Source: Limimaricola variabilis (GTDB taxonomy: Bacteria; Pseudomonadota; Alphaproteobacteria; Rhodobacterales; Rhodobacteraceae). From it: a DNA stretch of 64,000 nucleotides. This document shows positions 1 to 9,079 of the stretch, one piece after another. The translations under genes and the position numbers were made by a program. Location of the stretch: the NCBI RefSeq assembly GCF_014195545.1, contig NZ_JACIBX010000007.1, forward strand, positions 124,001 to 188,000, given 5' to 3'. The notes under the pieces are model-generated. The model saw only the letters and a list, made by a program, of their open reading frames with translations. It had not been told where the DNA came from and made no database searches. How positions within the stretch are numbered: the first letter of the stretch is position 1; every line of letters starts with the position of its first letter.

Positions 1-1
1 G

Positions 2-238
2 ATGCTGGCCGACCGCACCGCCGGGCTCGAGGACAAGCTGAGCCAGGCGGAGACCTATGTGCGCCAGGTCGAGCGGCGGCTGAGCCAGACCGAGGCGGCG
101 CTGGCCAAGGCCCGGGCCGAGCCCGAAAAGGTCAGGGTCGAGGTGCCGGTGATCCCGCACGGTCTCGTCGAGATGCTGGCCGAGATGACCGCACGCGCCG
201 AGGCTCTGGCCGAGCGGGTGGAGAAGGCCGGGGTCTGA
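2..238 (+). CDS. C-terminal part of a coiled-coil protein (5' end outside window)
   Basis: Reading frame open from the left edge to a TGA at 236-238; the first visible ATG need not be the true start, so this is treated as 5'-partial. The visible 78 residues are rich in Ala, Glu, Arg and Gln with heptad spacing (two long helices, about residues 1-42 and 55-76) separated by a short Pro/Val linker, which suggests a coiled coil. No catalytic motif is visible and the family is not recognised. It could be the tail of a larger structural or tail-fibre-like protein. Function unknown. Confidence 0.5.
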   Translation: MLADRTAGLEDKLSQAETYVRQVERRLSQTEAALAKARAEPEKVRVEVPVIPHGLVEMLAEMTARAEALAERVEKAGV

Positions 239-317
239 CCTCAGCCATTTGCAGCGCGGCCGTCGAAACTTCGGCGGCTGCGTTACGACCGAGGCGGCTT
301 TGGCCGCGCTCCCGATT

Positions 318-863
318 TCAGAGAGGCTTCACGAGGCGATGAAGCACATGGCCGAGGCCGTGTGCATTGTCCTCCTTGGTGACCCCGGTCGCAGTAAACC
401 CCACACGCTCCCAAAACGCGCGCCCCCGTGGATTTGCCTCCAGCACGCCCACATACAGCTTGGTCGCCCCGTCCGAGCGCGCGAGCCGTTCGATCTCTGA
501 CAGGAGCGCGGTTCCGTGCCCGACCCCTTGGGCCCATGGACCGATGATCATCAGGCCTAGATAGGCATCGCTGTCCGTGGGGAAGCCGTAATGCAGCTCG
601 GCCAGCCCCGAGAGCCGGCCGCCCAGGAACAGCCCCAGAAACCGGGAGCGATCGATGTCGCATCCCGGCGCGCCGGCGGTGAAGAATTCCTCCGCCTTTT
701 CGTGGGCGTCCGGACGTCCTCCTTCTGCGAGGACCCAGTAGTCAGGCGCCTGCATATAAAAGGCGGCAACCTGATCCAGGTGCTCCGCGATATTCAGCGC
801 CGTGAAGCGAACTGCGGCGCCTCGATCCTCTGTCATGCGAAGAAATCCCGTAAGCGCATTCAT
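318..863 (-). CDS. GNAT-family N-acetyltransferase
   Basis: Predicted acetyl-CoA-dependent N-acetyltransferase of about 181 residues. The GNAT core is visible in the second half: motif A (LMIIGPWAQGVGHGTALLSEI, about residues 104-123) carries the acetyl-CoA-binding Q/G-x-G-x-G/A loop, and the C-terminal part (VGVLEANPRGRAFWERVGF) has the typical N-x-x-A-x-x-F/Y-E-x-x-G-F ending. Substrate cannot be inferred. The start is uncertain: ATG at 863 and at 836 are both possible and neither has a strong ribosome-binding site. It is a stand-alone minus-strand gene, separated from grxD by that gene's terminator. Confidence 0.75.
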   Translation of the reverse strand: MNALTGFLRMTEDRGAAVRFTALNIAEHLDQVAAFYMQAPDYWVLAEGGRPDAHEKAEEFFTAGAPGCDIDRSRFLGLFLGGRLSGLAELHYGFPTDSDAYLGLMIIGPWAQGVGHGTALLSEIERLARSDGATKLYVGVLEANPRGRAFWERVGFTATGVTKEDNAHGLGHVLHRLVKPL

Positions 864-910
864 GCGGTCCCATCGAGCTGGCGTCTGACAACCACTCCCG
901 ACGGGGCATG

Positions 911-943
911 AAAAAGGCCGCGCACCCGGTGGGGTGCGCGGCC
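911..943 (-). terminator. Rho-independent terminator of grxD
   Basis: A perfect 12-bp inverted repeat (GGCCGCGCACCC at 916-927 and its complement at 932-943) with a 4-base loop. On the minus strand it is followed by five T residues (911-915). It lies 20 bases beyond the grxD stop and so ends the minus-strand bolA/grxD transcript. Confidence 0.85.
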
Positions 944-963
944 CTTTCGCGTCGGTATCCGGC

Positions 964-1338
964 TCAGCCCTTGTTGGCTTCGCGGATCTTCTCGGCGGCG
1001 TCCTTGTCGAAAGCCACGCCGTTCTGCGCGAAGAGCTGGTCGAGCTCGCCCGACAGGGTCATCTCGGTGATGATGTCACAACCACCGACGAATTCGCCCT
1101 TCACGTAGAGCTGCGGGATGGTCGGCCAGTCGGAGTAGTCCTTGATGCCCTGACGGATCGCGTCGTCGGCCAGCACGTTCACGTCCTGGTACTCCACGCC
1201 CATGAAGTTCAGCACGCCCGCGACGCGGCTGGAAAAGCCGCATTGCGGCATGGTCTTGGTGCCCTTCATGAACAGCACCACGTCATTGGCGGTGACGGTC
1301 TCGCGGATCTGGGTCTGGGCGTCGGCGGTCTCGGCCAT
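964..1338 (-). CDS. grxD: Monothiol glutaredoxin, Grx4 family
   Basis: Monothiol CGFS glutaredoxin, a cytosolic carrier that binds [2Fe-2S] clusters with glutathione and works with BolA in iron-sulfur cluster delivery and iron sensing. The 124-residue length is normal. The active-site motif MPQCGFS is at residues 30-36 (Cys33), followed by the WPTIPQLYVKGEFVGGCDI glutathione-binding segment. The start is backed by AGGAG 6 bases upstream. It lies downstream of bolA on the same strand, the common alphaproteobacterial purL-bolA-grxD order, which supports joint action of GrxD and BolA. Confidence 0.95.
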   Translation of the reverse strand: MAETADAQTQIRETVTANDVVLFMKGTKTMPQCGFSSRVAGVLNFMGVEYQDVNVLADDAIRQGIKDYSDWPTIPQLYVKGEFVGGCDIITEMTLSGELDQLFAQNGVAFDKDAAEKIREANKG

Positions 1339-1416
1339 CGTCGTCTCCTGGGAATGGGGGCACCGCTGGCGCGGCGCGAAATGGGGCGGCCGCGGCGACG
1401 CGGCACAAGGTGGGGG

Positions 1417-1659
1417 TCAGTCGGGCGCCTTGGTGGTCAGCGCCAGCGCGTGCAGATCGCCCGAGGGGCCGTCCATCCGGCCCTTCAAAGCGGCGTAGAC
1501 GGCGCGCTGCTGCTGCACCCGGTTCTTGCCGCGGAAGCTCTCGTCGATGATCTCGGCGGCGTAGTGATTGCCGTCGCCGGCAAGGTCGGTGATGGCGATC
1601 TTGGCCTCGGGAAAGGTCTCGCGGAGCAGATCCTCGATTTCCTGCGCGCTCATCGCCAT
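1417..1659 (-). CDS. bolA: BolA-family protein
   Basis: Small BolA-like protein (80 residues from the ATG at 1659), predicted to form a [2Fe-2S] heterodimer with monothiol glutaredoxin. Visible features are the N-terminal helix MSAQEIEDLLRETFPEAKI and the class II KH-like core with the conserved FRGKNRVQQQRAVYAAL segment. A longer upstream reading in the same frame begins at 1719, but GAGGA 5 bases before 1659 and the normal family length support the shorter form. It sits between purL and grxD, the expected partner. Confidence 0.9.
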   Translation of the reverse strand: MAMSAQEIEDLLRETFPEAKIAITDLAGDGNHYAAEIIDESFRGKNRVQQQRAVYAALKGRMDGPSGDLHALALTTKAPD

Positions 1660-1702
1660 GGGTCGTCCTCGCTTGCTTCGTGTCGTCTCAGATGTAGGCA
1701 GC

Positions 1703-1734
1703 GCCCCGGCGGCACGCAAGCCCGCCGCCGGGGC
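1703..1734. other. Perfect GC-rich stem-loop between purL and bolA
   Basis: GCCCCGGCGGC at 1703-1713 and its exact complement at 1724-1734 form an 11-bp stem with a 10-base loop, 17 bases after the purL stop. No T-run follows on either strand, so it is not a clear intrinsic terminator. It may stabilise the purL 3' end or reduce read-through into bolA. Confidence 0.6.
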
Positions 1735-1751
1735 AGCCGGAGGCCGCGCGG

Positions 1752-3941
<2,190 letters not shown>

Positions 3942-4044
3942 GCGGGCGCTCTCCTGCTGGTCGCGCGCGTCATACAATCAGCCCGCCGCAGGGGAAAGCG
4001 GGTTTCGGCCGGGCCGGTCGATGAGCCGCAGCCAGGCCATGGCC

Positions 4045-4072
4045 AAAAAAAAGCCGGGCACACAGGCCCGGC
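4045..4072 (-). terminator. Rho-independent terminator upstream of purL
   Basis: GCCGGGC (4053-4059) pairs with GCCCGGC (4066-4072) across a 6-base loop and is followed on the minus strand by eight T residues (4052-4045). It is a textbook intrinsic terminator. It lies about 100 bases before the purL start and 168 bases after the LysR stop, so it ends either LysR read-through or, more interestingly, a short RNA beginning near 4127. Confidence 0.88.
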
Positions 4073-4127
4073 AAGTCCAACAGGGAGGTATGAAGCGACG
4101 CACCGTGAGGCGCCATCGGCTTCGAAC
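4045..4127 (-). ncRNA. Candidate small RNA or purL leader attenuator
   Basis: A predicted transcript of about 80 nt. It starts just after a promoter-like element (4133-4165) and ends at the T8 terminator at 4045-4072. The 5' part can form a small hairpin (GCGCC / GGTGC with a TCAC loop, about 4099-4112). An unpaired stretch containing CCTCCCTG (complementary to Shine-Dalgarno sequences) follows, then the terminator. This hairpin, C-rich single strand and terminator layout is typical of base-pairing sRNAs. Because purL lies downstream on the same strand, an attenuated purL 5' leader is an alternative. No family is recognised. Confidence 0.45.
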
Positions 4128-4132
4128 GCTGA

Positions 4133-4165
4133 AATATATAGCGGGATGTGAACGATCAAGTTCAA
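4133..4165 (-). promoter_or_regulatory. Promoter of the candidate small RNA
   Basis: On the minus strand TTGAAC (4165-4160) is followed after 18-19 bases by an AT-only box, CTATAT/TATATA (4141-4135). This resembles a sigma-70 promoter and stands out in GC-rich DNA. The -35 region overlaps a TGAAC-N6-GTTCA inverted repeat (4149-4164), a possible regulator site. Confidence 0.5.
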
Positions 4166-4240
4166 AACCCCTGCCGGCGCGGCAAGGCCGCCATGCGCCC
4201 CGCGCATGGCTGAAAAAGAGGCAGATCGGTGGTCGCGTGC

Positions 4241-5146
4241 TTAATCCGCGCGCTGTTCGCGAAGCTTGCGGCGATGGGCGAGGACTTCTTCCTGCACGAA
4301 ATCGCGGAAGGCGGCGACGCGCTTCGATTGGCGCAGCTCCTCGGGATAGGCGAGGAAGACCGGCACTTCGCCGGATTCGATGTCCGGCAGCACCCGTTCG
4401 AGCGAGGGGAAGTGGTCGGGCAGGTAGTCCGGCAGCACGCCGACGCCGAGATCGTTCAGCACCGCCTGCAGCACCCCGAAATAGTTGTTCACGGTGAGCA
4501 GCGAGGGGATGTTGTTTGTCAGCAACTCCTGCACCATCGCCGCGCCGGCCGAGACCTGCGCCGAGGACGGGTTCTGGCAGATCAGCCGGTGGTTCTCGAA
4601 ATCCTCGACCCGGTCGAGCGGCCCGGCCTTGTCGAGGTAATCCTGCGTCGCATAGAGCCGCATGCGCACGTTCATGAGCCGCTTGCGGATCAGGTCGGCC
4701 TGCGACGGCTCCTTCATCCGGATCGCCACGTCGGCCTCGCGCATCGGCAGGTCGAGCACCCGCTCCTCGAGGATCAGGTCGATCTTCAGATCGGGATAGC
4801 GCTCATAGAGCTTGGGCAGGCGCGGCGCGAGCCACAGCGTACCGAAGCCGATCGGCGTGGTGATCTTGATCTCGCCGAACACCTCCTCCTCGCTGTCGCG
4901 GATGCGCGCGGCGGCGGCGTCGAGCCGCTTGGTCATCGAGCGGGTCGCCTCGAACAGAAGCTCGCCCTGCTCGGTGAGGATCAGCCCGCGCGCGTGGCGG
5001 TGGAACAGCGTGGTGTTGAGCTGTTCCTCGAGCGCGCGGATCTGCCGGCTCACCGCCGACTGGCTCAGATGCAGCGAATCGCCGGCATGGGTCAGGCTGC
5101 CCGCATCCGCCACCGCGTGGAATATCCGCAGCTTGTCCCAATCCAT
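4241..5146 (-). CDS. LysR-family transcriptional regulator
   Basis: 301-residue LysR-type regulator. The N-terminal winged helix-turn-helix is clear (residues 1-62: [54 protein letters not shown]). A type 2 periplasmic-binding-like effector domain follows (about residues 90-295). The divergent gene is murI, 310 bases away, but LysR/murI pairing is not an established regulatory link and the effector is unknown. The C-terminal tail is Arg/Lys rich. Neighbouring terminator structures suggest it is transcribed alone. Confidence 0.9.
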   Translation of the reverse strand: MDWDKLRIFHAVADAGSLTHAGDSLHLSQSAVSRQIRALEEQLNTTLFHRHARGLILTEQGELLFEATRSMTKRLDAAAARIRDSEEEVFGEIKITTPIGFGTLWLAPRLPKLYERYPDLKIDLILEERVLDLPMREADVAIRMKEPSQADLIRKRLMNVRMRLYATQDYLDKAGPLDRVEDFENHRLICQNPSSAQVSAGAAMVQELLTNNIPSLLTVNNYFGVLQAVLNDLGVGVLPDYLPDHFPSLERVLPDIESGEVPVFLAYPEELRQSKRVAAFRDFVQEEVLAHRRKLREQRAD

Positions 5147-5456
5147 CGCACCGTCCTGTCATTTCGTCCTGCGTCGCGCCATCTACGACCCGACGCGGCG
5201 CTTGCAAAGCGCCCGCATTGCATTTCCGCGACCTCATCCGCGAACTCTCGCACAGCATAACGGCAAATCCCGGTTTTTGCCGATTTTTTTGCCGTTTTAC
5301 GCACCGTTCCCCCGCCCTGAGGGGCCGGCGGCGGCACGCCGCGCCGCGGCGGGCCAAACCATAGATGGATTTCCCGCCCGATCCCCCTTATGTCCCGAGG
5401 AACGATGCTCCGGCGCCGACCGGGGCAAAAGACGTGGCGAAAAGCGGGGTTGCGCG
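5147..5456. other. LysR-murI divergent intergenic region with hairpin and T-tract
   Basis: About 310 bases without a gene. It must hold the promoters of both flanking genes, though no consensus is convincing. The main structure is CGGCAAA (5261-5267) and TTTGCCG (5276-5282), a 7-bp stem followed on the plus strand by seven T residues (5284-5290), which looks like a plus-strand intrinsic terminator upstream of murI. The same left arm, extended to AACGGCAAA (5259-5267), can instead pair with TTTGCCGTT (5288-5296), so two mutually exclusive hairpins are possible. Confidence 0.5.
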
Positions 5457-6269
5457 ATGGCGGTCGGGATCTTCGATAGTGGCTTGGGCGGGCTCACGGT
5501 GCTGGGCGCGGTCGAGCGGCGGCTGCCGGACCTGCCGCTGGTCTATTTCGGCGACAACGCCCATGCGCCCTATGGCGTGCGGACCGCCGACGACATCTTC
5601 GACCTTACCACCGCCGCCACCGAGCGCCTGTTCGACGCCGGCTGCGATCTCGTCATCCTCGCCTGCAACACCGCCTCGGCGGCCGCGCTGCGGCGCATGC
5701 AGGAGGGCTGGGTGCCCAAGGGCAAGCGGGTGCTGGGCGTGTTCGTGCCGCTGATCGAGGCGCTGACCGAGCGGCAGTGGGGCGACAACTCGCCGCCGCG
5801 CGAGGTCGGCGTGAAGCATGTCGCGCTGTTCGCCACCCCGGCCACTGTACGCTCGCGCGCCTTCCAGCGCGAGCTGGCCTTCCGCGCCATCGGCGTCGAT
5901 GTCGAGGCGCAGGCCTGCGGCGGCGTGGTCGACGCGATCGAGGAGGGCGACATGATCCTCGCCGAGGCGCTGGTGCGCAGCCATGTCGACGCGCTCAAGC
6001 GCAAGATGCCCGAGCCCGACGCCGCGGTGCTGGGCTGCACCCATTACCCGCTGATGGAAGAGATCTTCCAGGACGCGCTGGGCCCGCAGGTCAAGGTGTT
6101 CAGCCAGGCCAGCCTGGTCGCCGAGAGCCTCGCGGACTACCTGCAGCGCCGCCCCGAGATGATCGGTTCGGGCACCGAGAGCCTGTTCCTGACCACCGGC
6201 AACCCCAAGGCCGTCTCGAACCGCGCCACGCAGTTCCTGCGCCGCAAGATCGAGTTCACCCCGGCCTGA
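5457..6269 (+). CDS. murI: Glutamate racemase
   Basis: Interconverts L- and D-glutamate, supplying D-Glu for peptidoglycan; cytosolic and cofactor-independent. At 270 residues it has normal length. Signature elements: [12 protein letters not shown] near the N-terminus (residues 5-16), the first catalytic cysteine in LACNTASA (Cys70) and the second in GCTHYPL (Cys194). The ATG at 5457 is chosen because the protein begins directly with the MAVGIFDSG start typical of the family. An open frame extends much further upstream but has no homology there. argC follows 42 bases downstream on the same strand. Confidence 0.95.
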   Translation: MAVGIFDSGLGGLTVLGAVERRLPDLPLVYFGDNAHAPYGVRTADDIFDLTTAATERLFDAGCDLVILACNTASAAALRRMQEGWVPKGKRVLGVFVPLIEALTERQWGDNSPPREVGVKHVALFATPATVRSRAFQRELAFRAIGVDVEAQACGGVVDAIEEGDMILAEALVRSHVDALKRKMPEPDAAVLGCTHYPLMEEIFQDALGPQVKVFSQASLVAESLADYLQRRPEMIGSGTESLFLTTGNPKAVSNRATQFLRRKIEFTPA

Positions 6270-6311
6270 ACCGGACGCCGTGACCGCCGCCTTTCCGACG
6301 AGGAGCCAGAC

Positions 6312-7340
6312 ATGACCCATTCCGCCGCCATCCTCGGGGCTTCCGGATATACCGGGGCCGAGCTGGTCCGCCTGATCGCCACCCATCCGGGGCTGGAGAT
6401 CGCCGCGCTGTCTGGCGATCGCAAGGCCGGCATGGCGATGGGCGAGGTCTTTCCGCATCTCGGCCATCTGGATCTGCCGAAGCTCTGCACCATCGACGAG
6501 ATCGACTTCTCCGCCATCGACATCGCCTTCTGCGCGCTGCCGCACGCGATGAGCCAGGCGGTGATCGCGGAGCTGCCCAAGGATCTGAAGATCGTCGACC
6601 TCTCGGCCGATTTCCGGCTGCGGAACGACGGCGAATACGAGAAGTGGTACGGCAAGCCGCACGCCGCGATGGATCTGCAGGCCGAGGCCGTCTACGGCCT
6701 GACCGAGTTCTACCGCGAAGAGATCCGCGATGCCCGCCTCGTCGCCGGGACCGGCTGCAACGCCGCCACCGTGCAGTTCGCGCTGCGGCCGCTCATCGAG
6801 AAGAGCCTGATCGACCTCGACGACATCGTCTGCGACCTCAAGAACGGCGTCTCGGGGGCGGGTCGCTCGCTCAAGGAGAACATGCTCTTCGCGGAACGCT
6901 CCGAGGACGTGCTGGCCTATTCGGCCGGCGGCACGCACCGGCATCTGGGCGAGTTCGACCAGGAGTTCAGCCAGATCGCCGGGCGCGACGTGCGCATCCT
7001 CTTCACCCCGCATCTCGTGCCGGTGAACCGCGGCATCCTTGCCTCCTGCTACGTGAAGGGCGACCCGCAGGCGGTGCACGAGGCGCTGCAGACGCGCTAT
7101 GCCAGCGAGCCCTTCCTGCGGGTGCTGCCCTTCGGCAAGCTGCCGGGGATGAGCCACGTGCAGGGCTCGAATTTCTGCCATCTGGGCGTGGCGGGCGACC
7201 GGGTGTCGGGCCGCACGCTGGTGGTCTCGACCCTCGACAACCTGTGCAAGGGCTCCTCGGGCCAGGCGTTGCAGAACGCCAACCTGATGCTGGGCCTGCC
7301 CGAGACCGAGGGGCTGATGCTCGCCCCGGTCTTTCCCTGA
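6312..7340 (+). CDS. argC: N-acetyl-gamma-glutamyl-phosphate reductase
   Basis: NADPH-dependent reduction of N-acetylglutamyl phosphate to the semialdehyde in arginine biosynthesis. The 342-residue length is normal. The N-terminal Rossmann segment is [16 protein letters not shown] (residues 6-21). The active-site cysteine is in [12 protein letters not shown] (Cys149), and the C-terminal SNFCHLGV / [17 protein letters not shown] segment is also characteristic. An AGGAG-like site precedes the ATG. The stop overlaps the ccmE start by one base (TGATG), so argC and ccmE are probably co-transcribed, perhaps with murI. Confidence 0.96.
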   Translation: MTHSAAILGASGYTGAELVRLIATHPGLEIAALSGDRKAGMAMGEVFPHLGHLDLPKLCTIDEIDFSAIDIAFCALPHAMSQAVIAELPKDLKIVDLSADFRLRNDGEYEKWYGKPHAAMDLQAEAVYGLTEFYREEIRDARLVAGTGCNAATVQFALRPLIEKSLIDLDDIVCDLKNGVSGAGRSLKENMLFAERSEDVLAYSAGGTHRHLGEFDQEFSQIAGRDVRILFTPHLVPVNRGILASCYVKGDPQAVHEALQTRYASEPFLRVLPFGKLPGMSHVQGSNFCHLGVAGDRVSGRTLVVSTLDNLCKGSSGQALQNANLMLGLPETEGLMLAPVFP

Positions 7341-7798
7341 TGCGCGGCCTCAAGAAGACCCGCCGCATCCAGGTGCTGGCGCTGGCGGCGGTGGCGCTGG
7401 TGCTGGCCACCGGGATCATCGGCTTCGCGATGCGCGACGGGATCAACTTCTTCCGCTCGCCGGCGCAGCTTCTGGCCGAGCCGCCGGGCCCCGAGGAGGT
7501 GTTCCGCCTCGGCGGGCTGGTCGAGGAGGGCACGCTCAAGCGCGGGCAGGGCGAGACGGTGACCTTCTCGGTCACCGATGGCGCGGCCTCGGTGCCGGTC
7601 GCCTATACCGGCATCCTGCCCGACCTCTTCGAGGAGGGGCAGGGCATGGTCGGCCAGGGCCGCTGGACCGGCGAGCGCTTCGAGGCAATCGAGATCCTCG
7701 CCAAGCATGACGAGAGCTACATGCCCAAGGAAGTGATCGACGCGCTGGAGGAGCAGGGCGTCTACAAGGCACCGGACGCAGCCGCACCGTCGAATTAA
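7340..7798 (+). CDS. ccmE: Cytochrome c maturation haem chaperone CcmE
   Basis: Periplasmic, membrane-anchored haem chaperone of the System I (Ccm) cytochrome c maturation pathway. It holds haem covalently on a histidine and passes it to CcmF/H. 152 residues: a basic N-terminus and one transmembrane anchor (residues 9-30), then an OB-fold domain and the haem-binding motif LAKHDESYMP with His123 and Tyr127. The start overlaps the argC stop by one base. It is separated from ccmF by two phage-like lysis genes, an unusual interruption. Confidence 0.95.
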   Translation: MRGLKKTRRIQVLALAAVALVLATGIIGFAMRDGINFFRSPAQLLAEPPGPEEVFRLGGLVEEGTLKRGQGETVTFSVTDGAASVPVAYTGILPDLFEEGQGMVGQGRWTGERFEAIEILAKHDESYMPKEVIDALEEQGVYKAPDAAAPSN

Positions 7799-7843
7799 CC
7801 TTGCCGCGGCATTCTCCCGTCCGGGGTCACGGAAGGGGGCGGA

Positions 7844-8455
7844 ATGAAAAGCGTGGAAGAGATCGCGGCGGAGATCGTCGCGCGCGAAGGCGGCTATATC
7901 GACGATCCGGATGATCCGGGCGGCGCCACGAAACATGGCGTGACCATCGGCACGCTGCGGCGTCTCGGCATGGATCTCGACGGCGACGGCGTCGTCACCA
8001 AGGCCGATCTGAAACTCCTCTCGCCCGGTCAGGCCGCCGGGATCTTCGTGGAGCATTACTATCGCCGCCCGCGCATCGACGCGCTGCCCGCGAGCCTGCA
8101 GCCATCGGTCTTCGACATGTATGTCAATTCCGGCGCCAACGCGGTGAAGATCCTGCAGCGCCTGCTGGTGGCGATGCGCATCCCGGTAGCGATCGACGGC
8201 ATCATCGGCCCCCAGACCATCGCCGCCGCGCGGCAGGCCCATGCCGCCGCGCCCGAACATCTGGCAGACGCCTACGGCATCGCCCGGCGCAACTACTACT
8301 ACGCCCTGGCCGACCGCCGCCCGGCGAGCCGCAAGTTCGCGCGGCGGCGTGACGGCGGCAAGGGCGGCTGGATCAGGCGGGCCGAGGAATTCATATCGCC
8401 GCGCCACCATCTGAGCGCGGCACAGCATCGGGCGAGGGTCTCGGCATGGGGATGA
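7844..8455 (+). CDS. GH108-family endolysin (predicted gene-transfer-agent lysis enzyme)
   Basis: 203-residue predicted peptidoglycan hydrolase of the glycoside hydrolase 108 type. The N-terminal catalytic motif is visible as AREGGYIDDPDDPGGATKHG (residues 13-32), where the first Glu is the expected catalytic acid. A C-terminal putative peptidoglycan-binding part includes IDGIIGPQTIAAAR. A GGAAGGGGGCGGA ribosome site precedes the ATG. The next gene is a GTA-type holin whose start overlaps this stop by 10 bases. Rhodobacter gene transfer agents use a comparable endolysin/holin pair outside the main GTA cluster. A prophage remnant is the alternative, but no other phage genes are nearby. Confidence 0.8.
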   Translation: MKSVEEIAAEIVAREGGYIDDPDDPGGATKHGVTIGTLRRLGMDLDGDGVVTKADLKLLSPGQAAGIFVEHYYRRPRIDALPASLQPSVFDMYVNSGANAVKILQRLLVAMRIPVAIDGIIGPQTIAAARQAHAAAPEHLADAYGIARRNYYYALADRRPASRKFARRRDGGKGGWIRRAEEFISPRHHLSAAQHRARVSAWG

Positions 8456-9000
8456 ACACCGGACTGATCGGGGGGGGCGCCTCGACCCTGTTCGGCGCGT
8501 GGCGCAACATGGTGGTCGAAACGGTCGAGGCTTTCCGCGAGAATGTCGAGGGACGCGCGGCGCGCGATGCCGATCACCGGGCCGACGTGCTGTCGCAATT
8601 CGCCGCCGAGATGGTGCGCGAGCGGCGCGGCGGCTGGGACCGCTTCATCGACGGGCTCAACCGGCTGCCTCGCCCGCTGATGGCCTTCGGCACGCTCGGC
8701 CTGATCGTGGCGGCGATGACCGACCCGGCATGGTTCGCGGCGCGCATGGAGGGGCTGGCGCTGGTGCCCGAGCCGCTGTGGTGGCTGATGGGGGCGATCG
8801 TCAGCTTCTATTTCGGCGCGCGGATGCAGGCGCATGGGCAGGGCTTCGAGCGCGAGATGCTGGTGGCGCTGGCCCGGATGCGGGCGCGCGTGCCCGAGCC
8901 CGACCCCGCGGTTCCGAAAGGCGCGGCGCGCGGTCAGAGCAGTGGCGGGCCGGTCTGGCCCAACGCCGCGCTCGAGGACTGGCAGCGCACGCGAGGGTGA
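8446..9000 (+). CDS. Three-transmembrane holin of the gene-transfer-agent type
   Basis: 184-residue predicted inner-membrane pore protein for release of gene transfer agent particles. An amphipathic N-terminal region (residues 1-70, helical, with Arg/Glu-rich VEGRAARDADHRADVLSQ) is followed by the hydrophobic segments PLMAFGTLGLIVAAMTD and LWWLMGAIVSFYFGARM, then a hydrophilic C-tail. This matches the layout of the '3TM GTA holin' family as I know it. ATG 8446 is favoured over 8452 by the spacing to GAGGG. It overlaps the endolysin gene, so the two form a lysis cassette between ccmE and ccmF. Confidence 0.78.
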   Translation: MGMNTGLIGGGASTLFGAWRNMVVETVEAFRENVEGRAARDADHRADVLSQFAAEMVRERRGGWDRFIDGLNRLPRPLMAFGTLGLIVAAMTDPAWFAARMEGLALVPEPLWWLMGAIVSFYFGARMQAHGQGFEREMLVALARMRARVPEPDPAVPKGAARGQSSGGPVWPNAALEDWQRTRG

Positions 9001-9079
9001 TCGCCCGAGAGGGGCCGCGACGATCTGCCAGCGCGCTGCGCCATGGCCCGGTGCGCGCGGATCGGTTAGAACTTGGGCC

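Noticed and set aside
4149-4164. LexA-like box in TGAAC-N6-GTTCA near the candidate sRNA promoter
   Set aside because: The repeat is inverted, not the direct GTTC-N7-GTTC of alphaproteobacterial LexA, and the spacing is 6.
7844-9000. Prophage remnant
   Set aside because: No integrase, capsid, tail or repressor genes and no attachment repeats nearby; the pair fits GTA lysis genes better, although this remains an inference.
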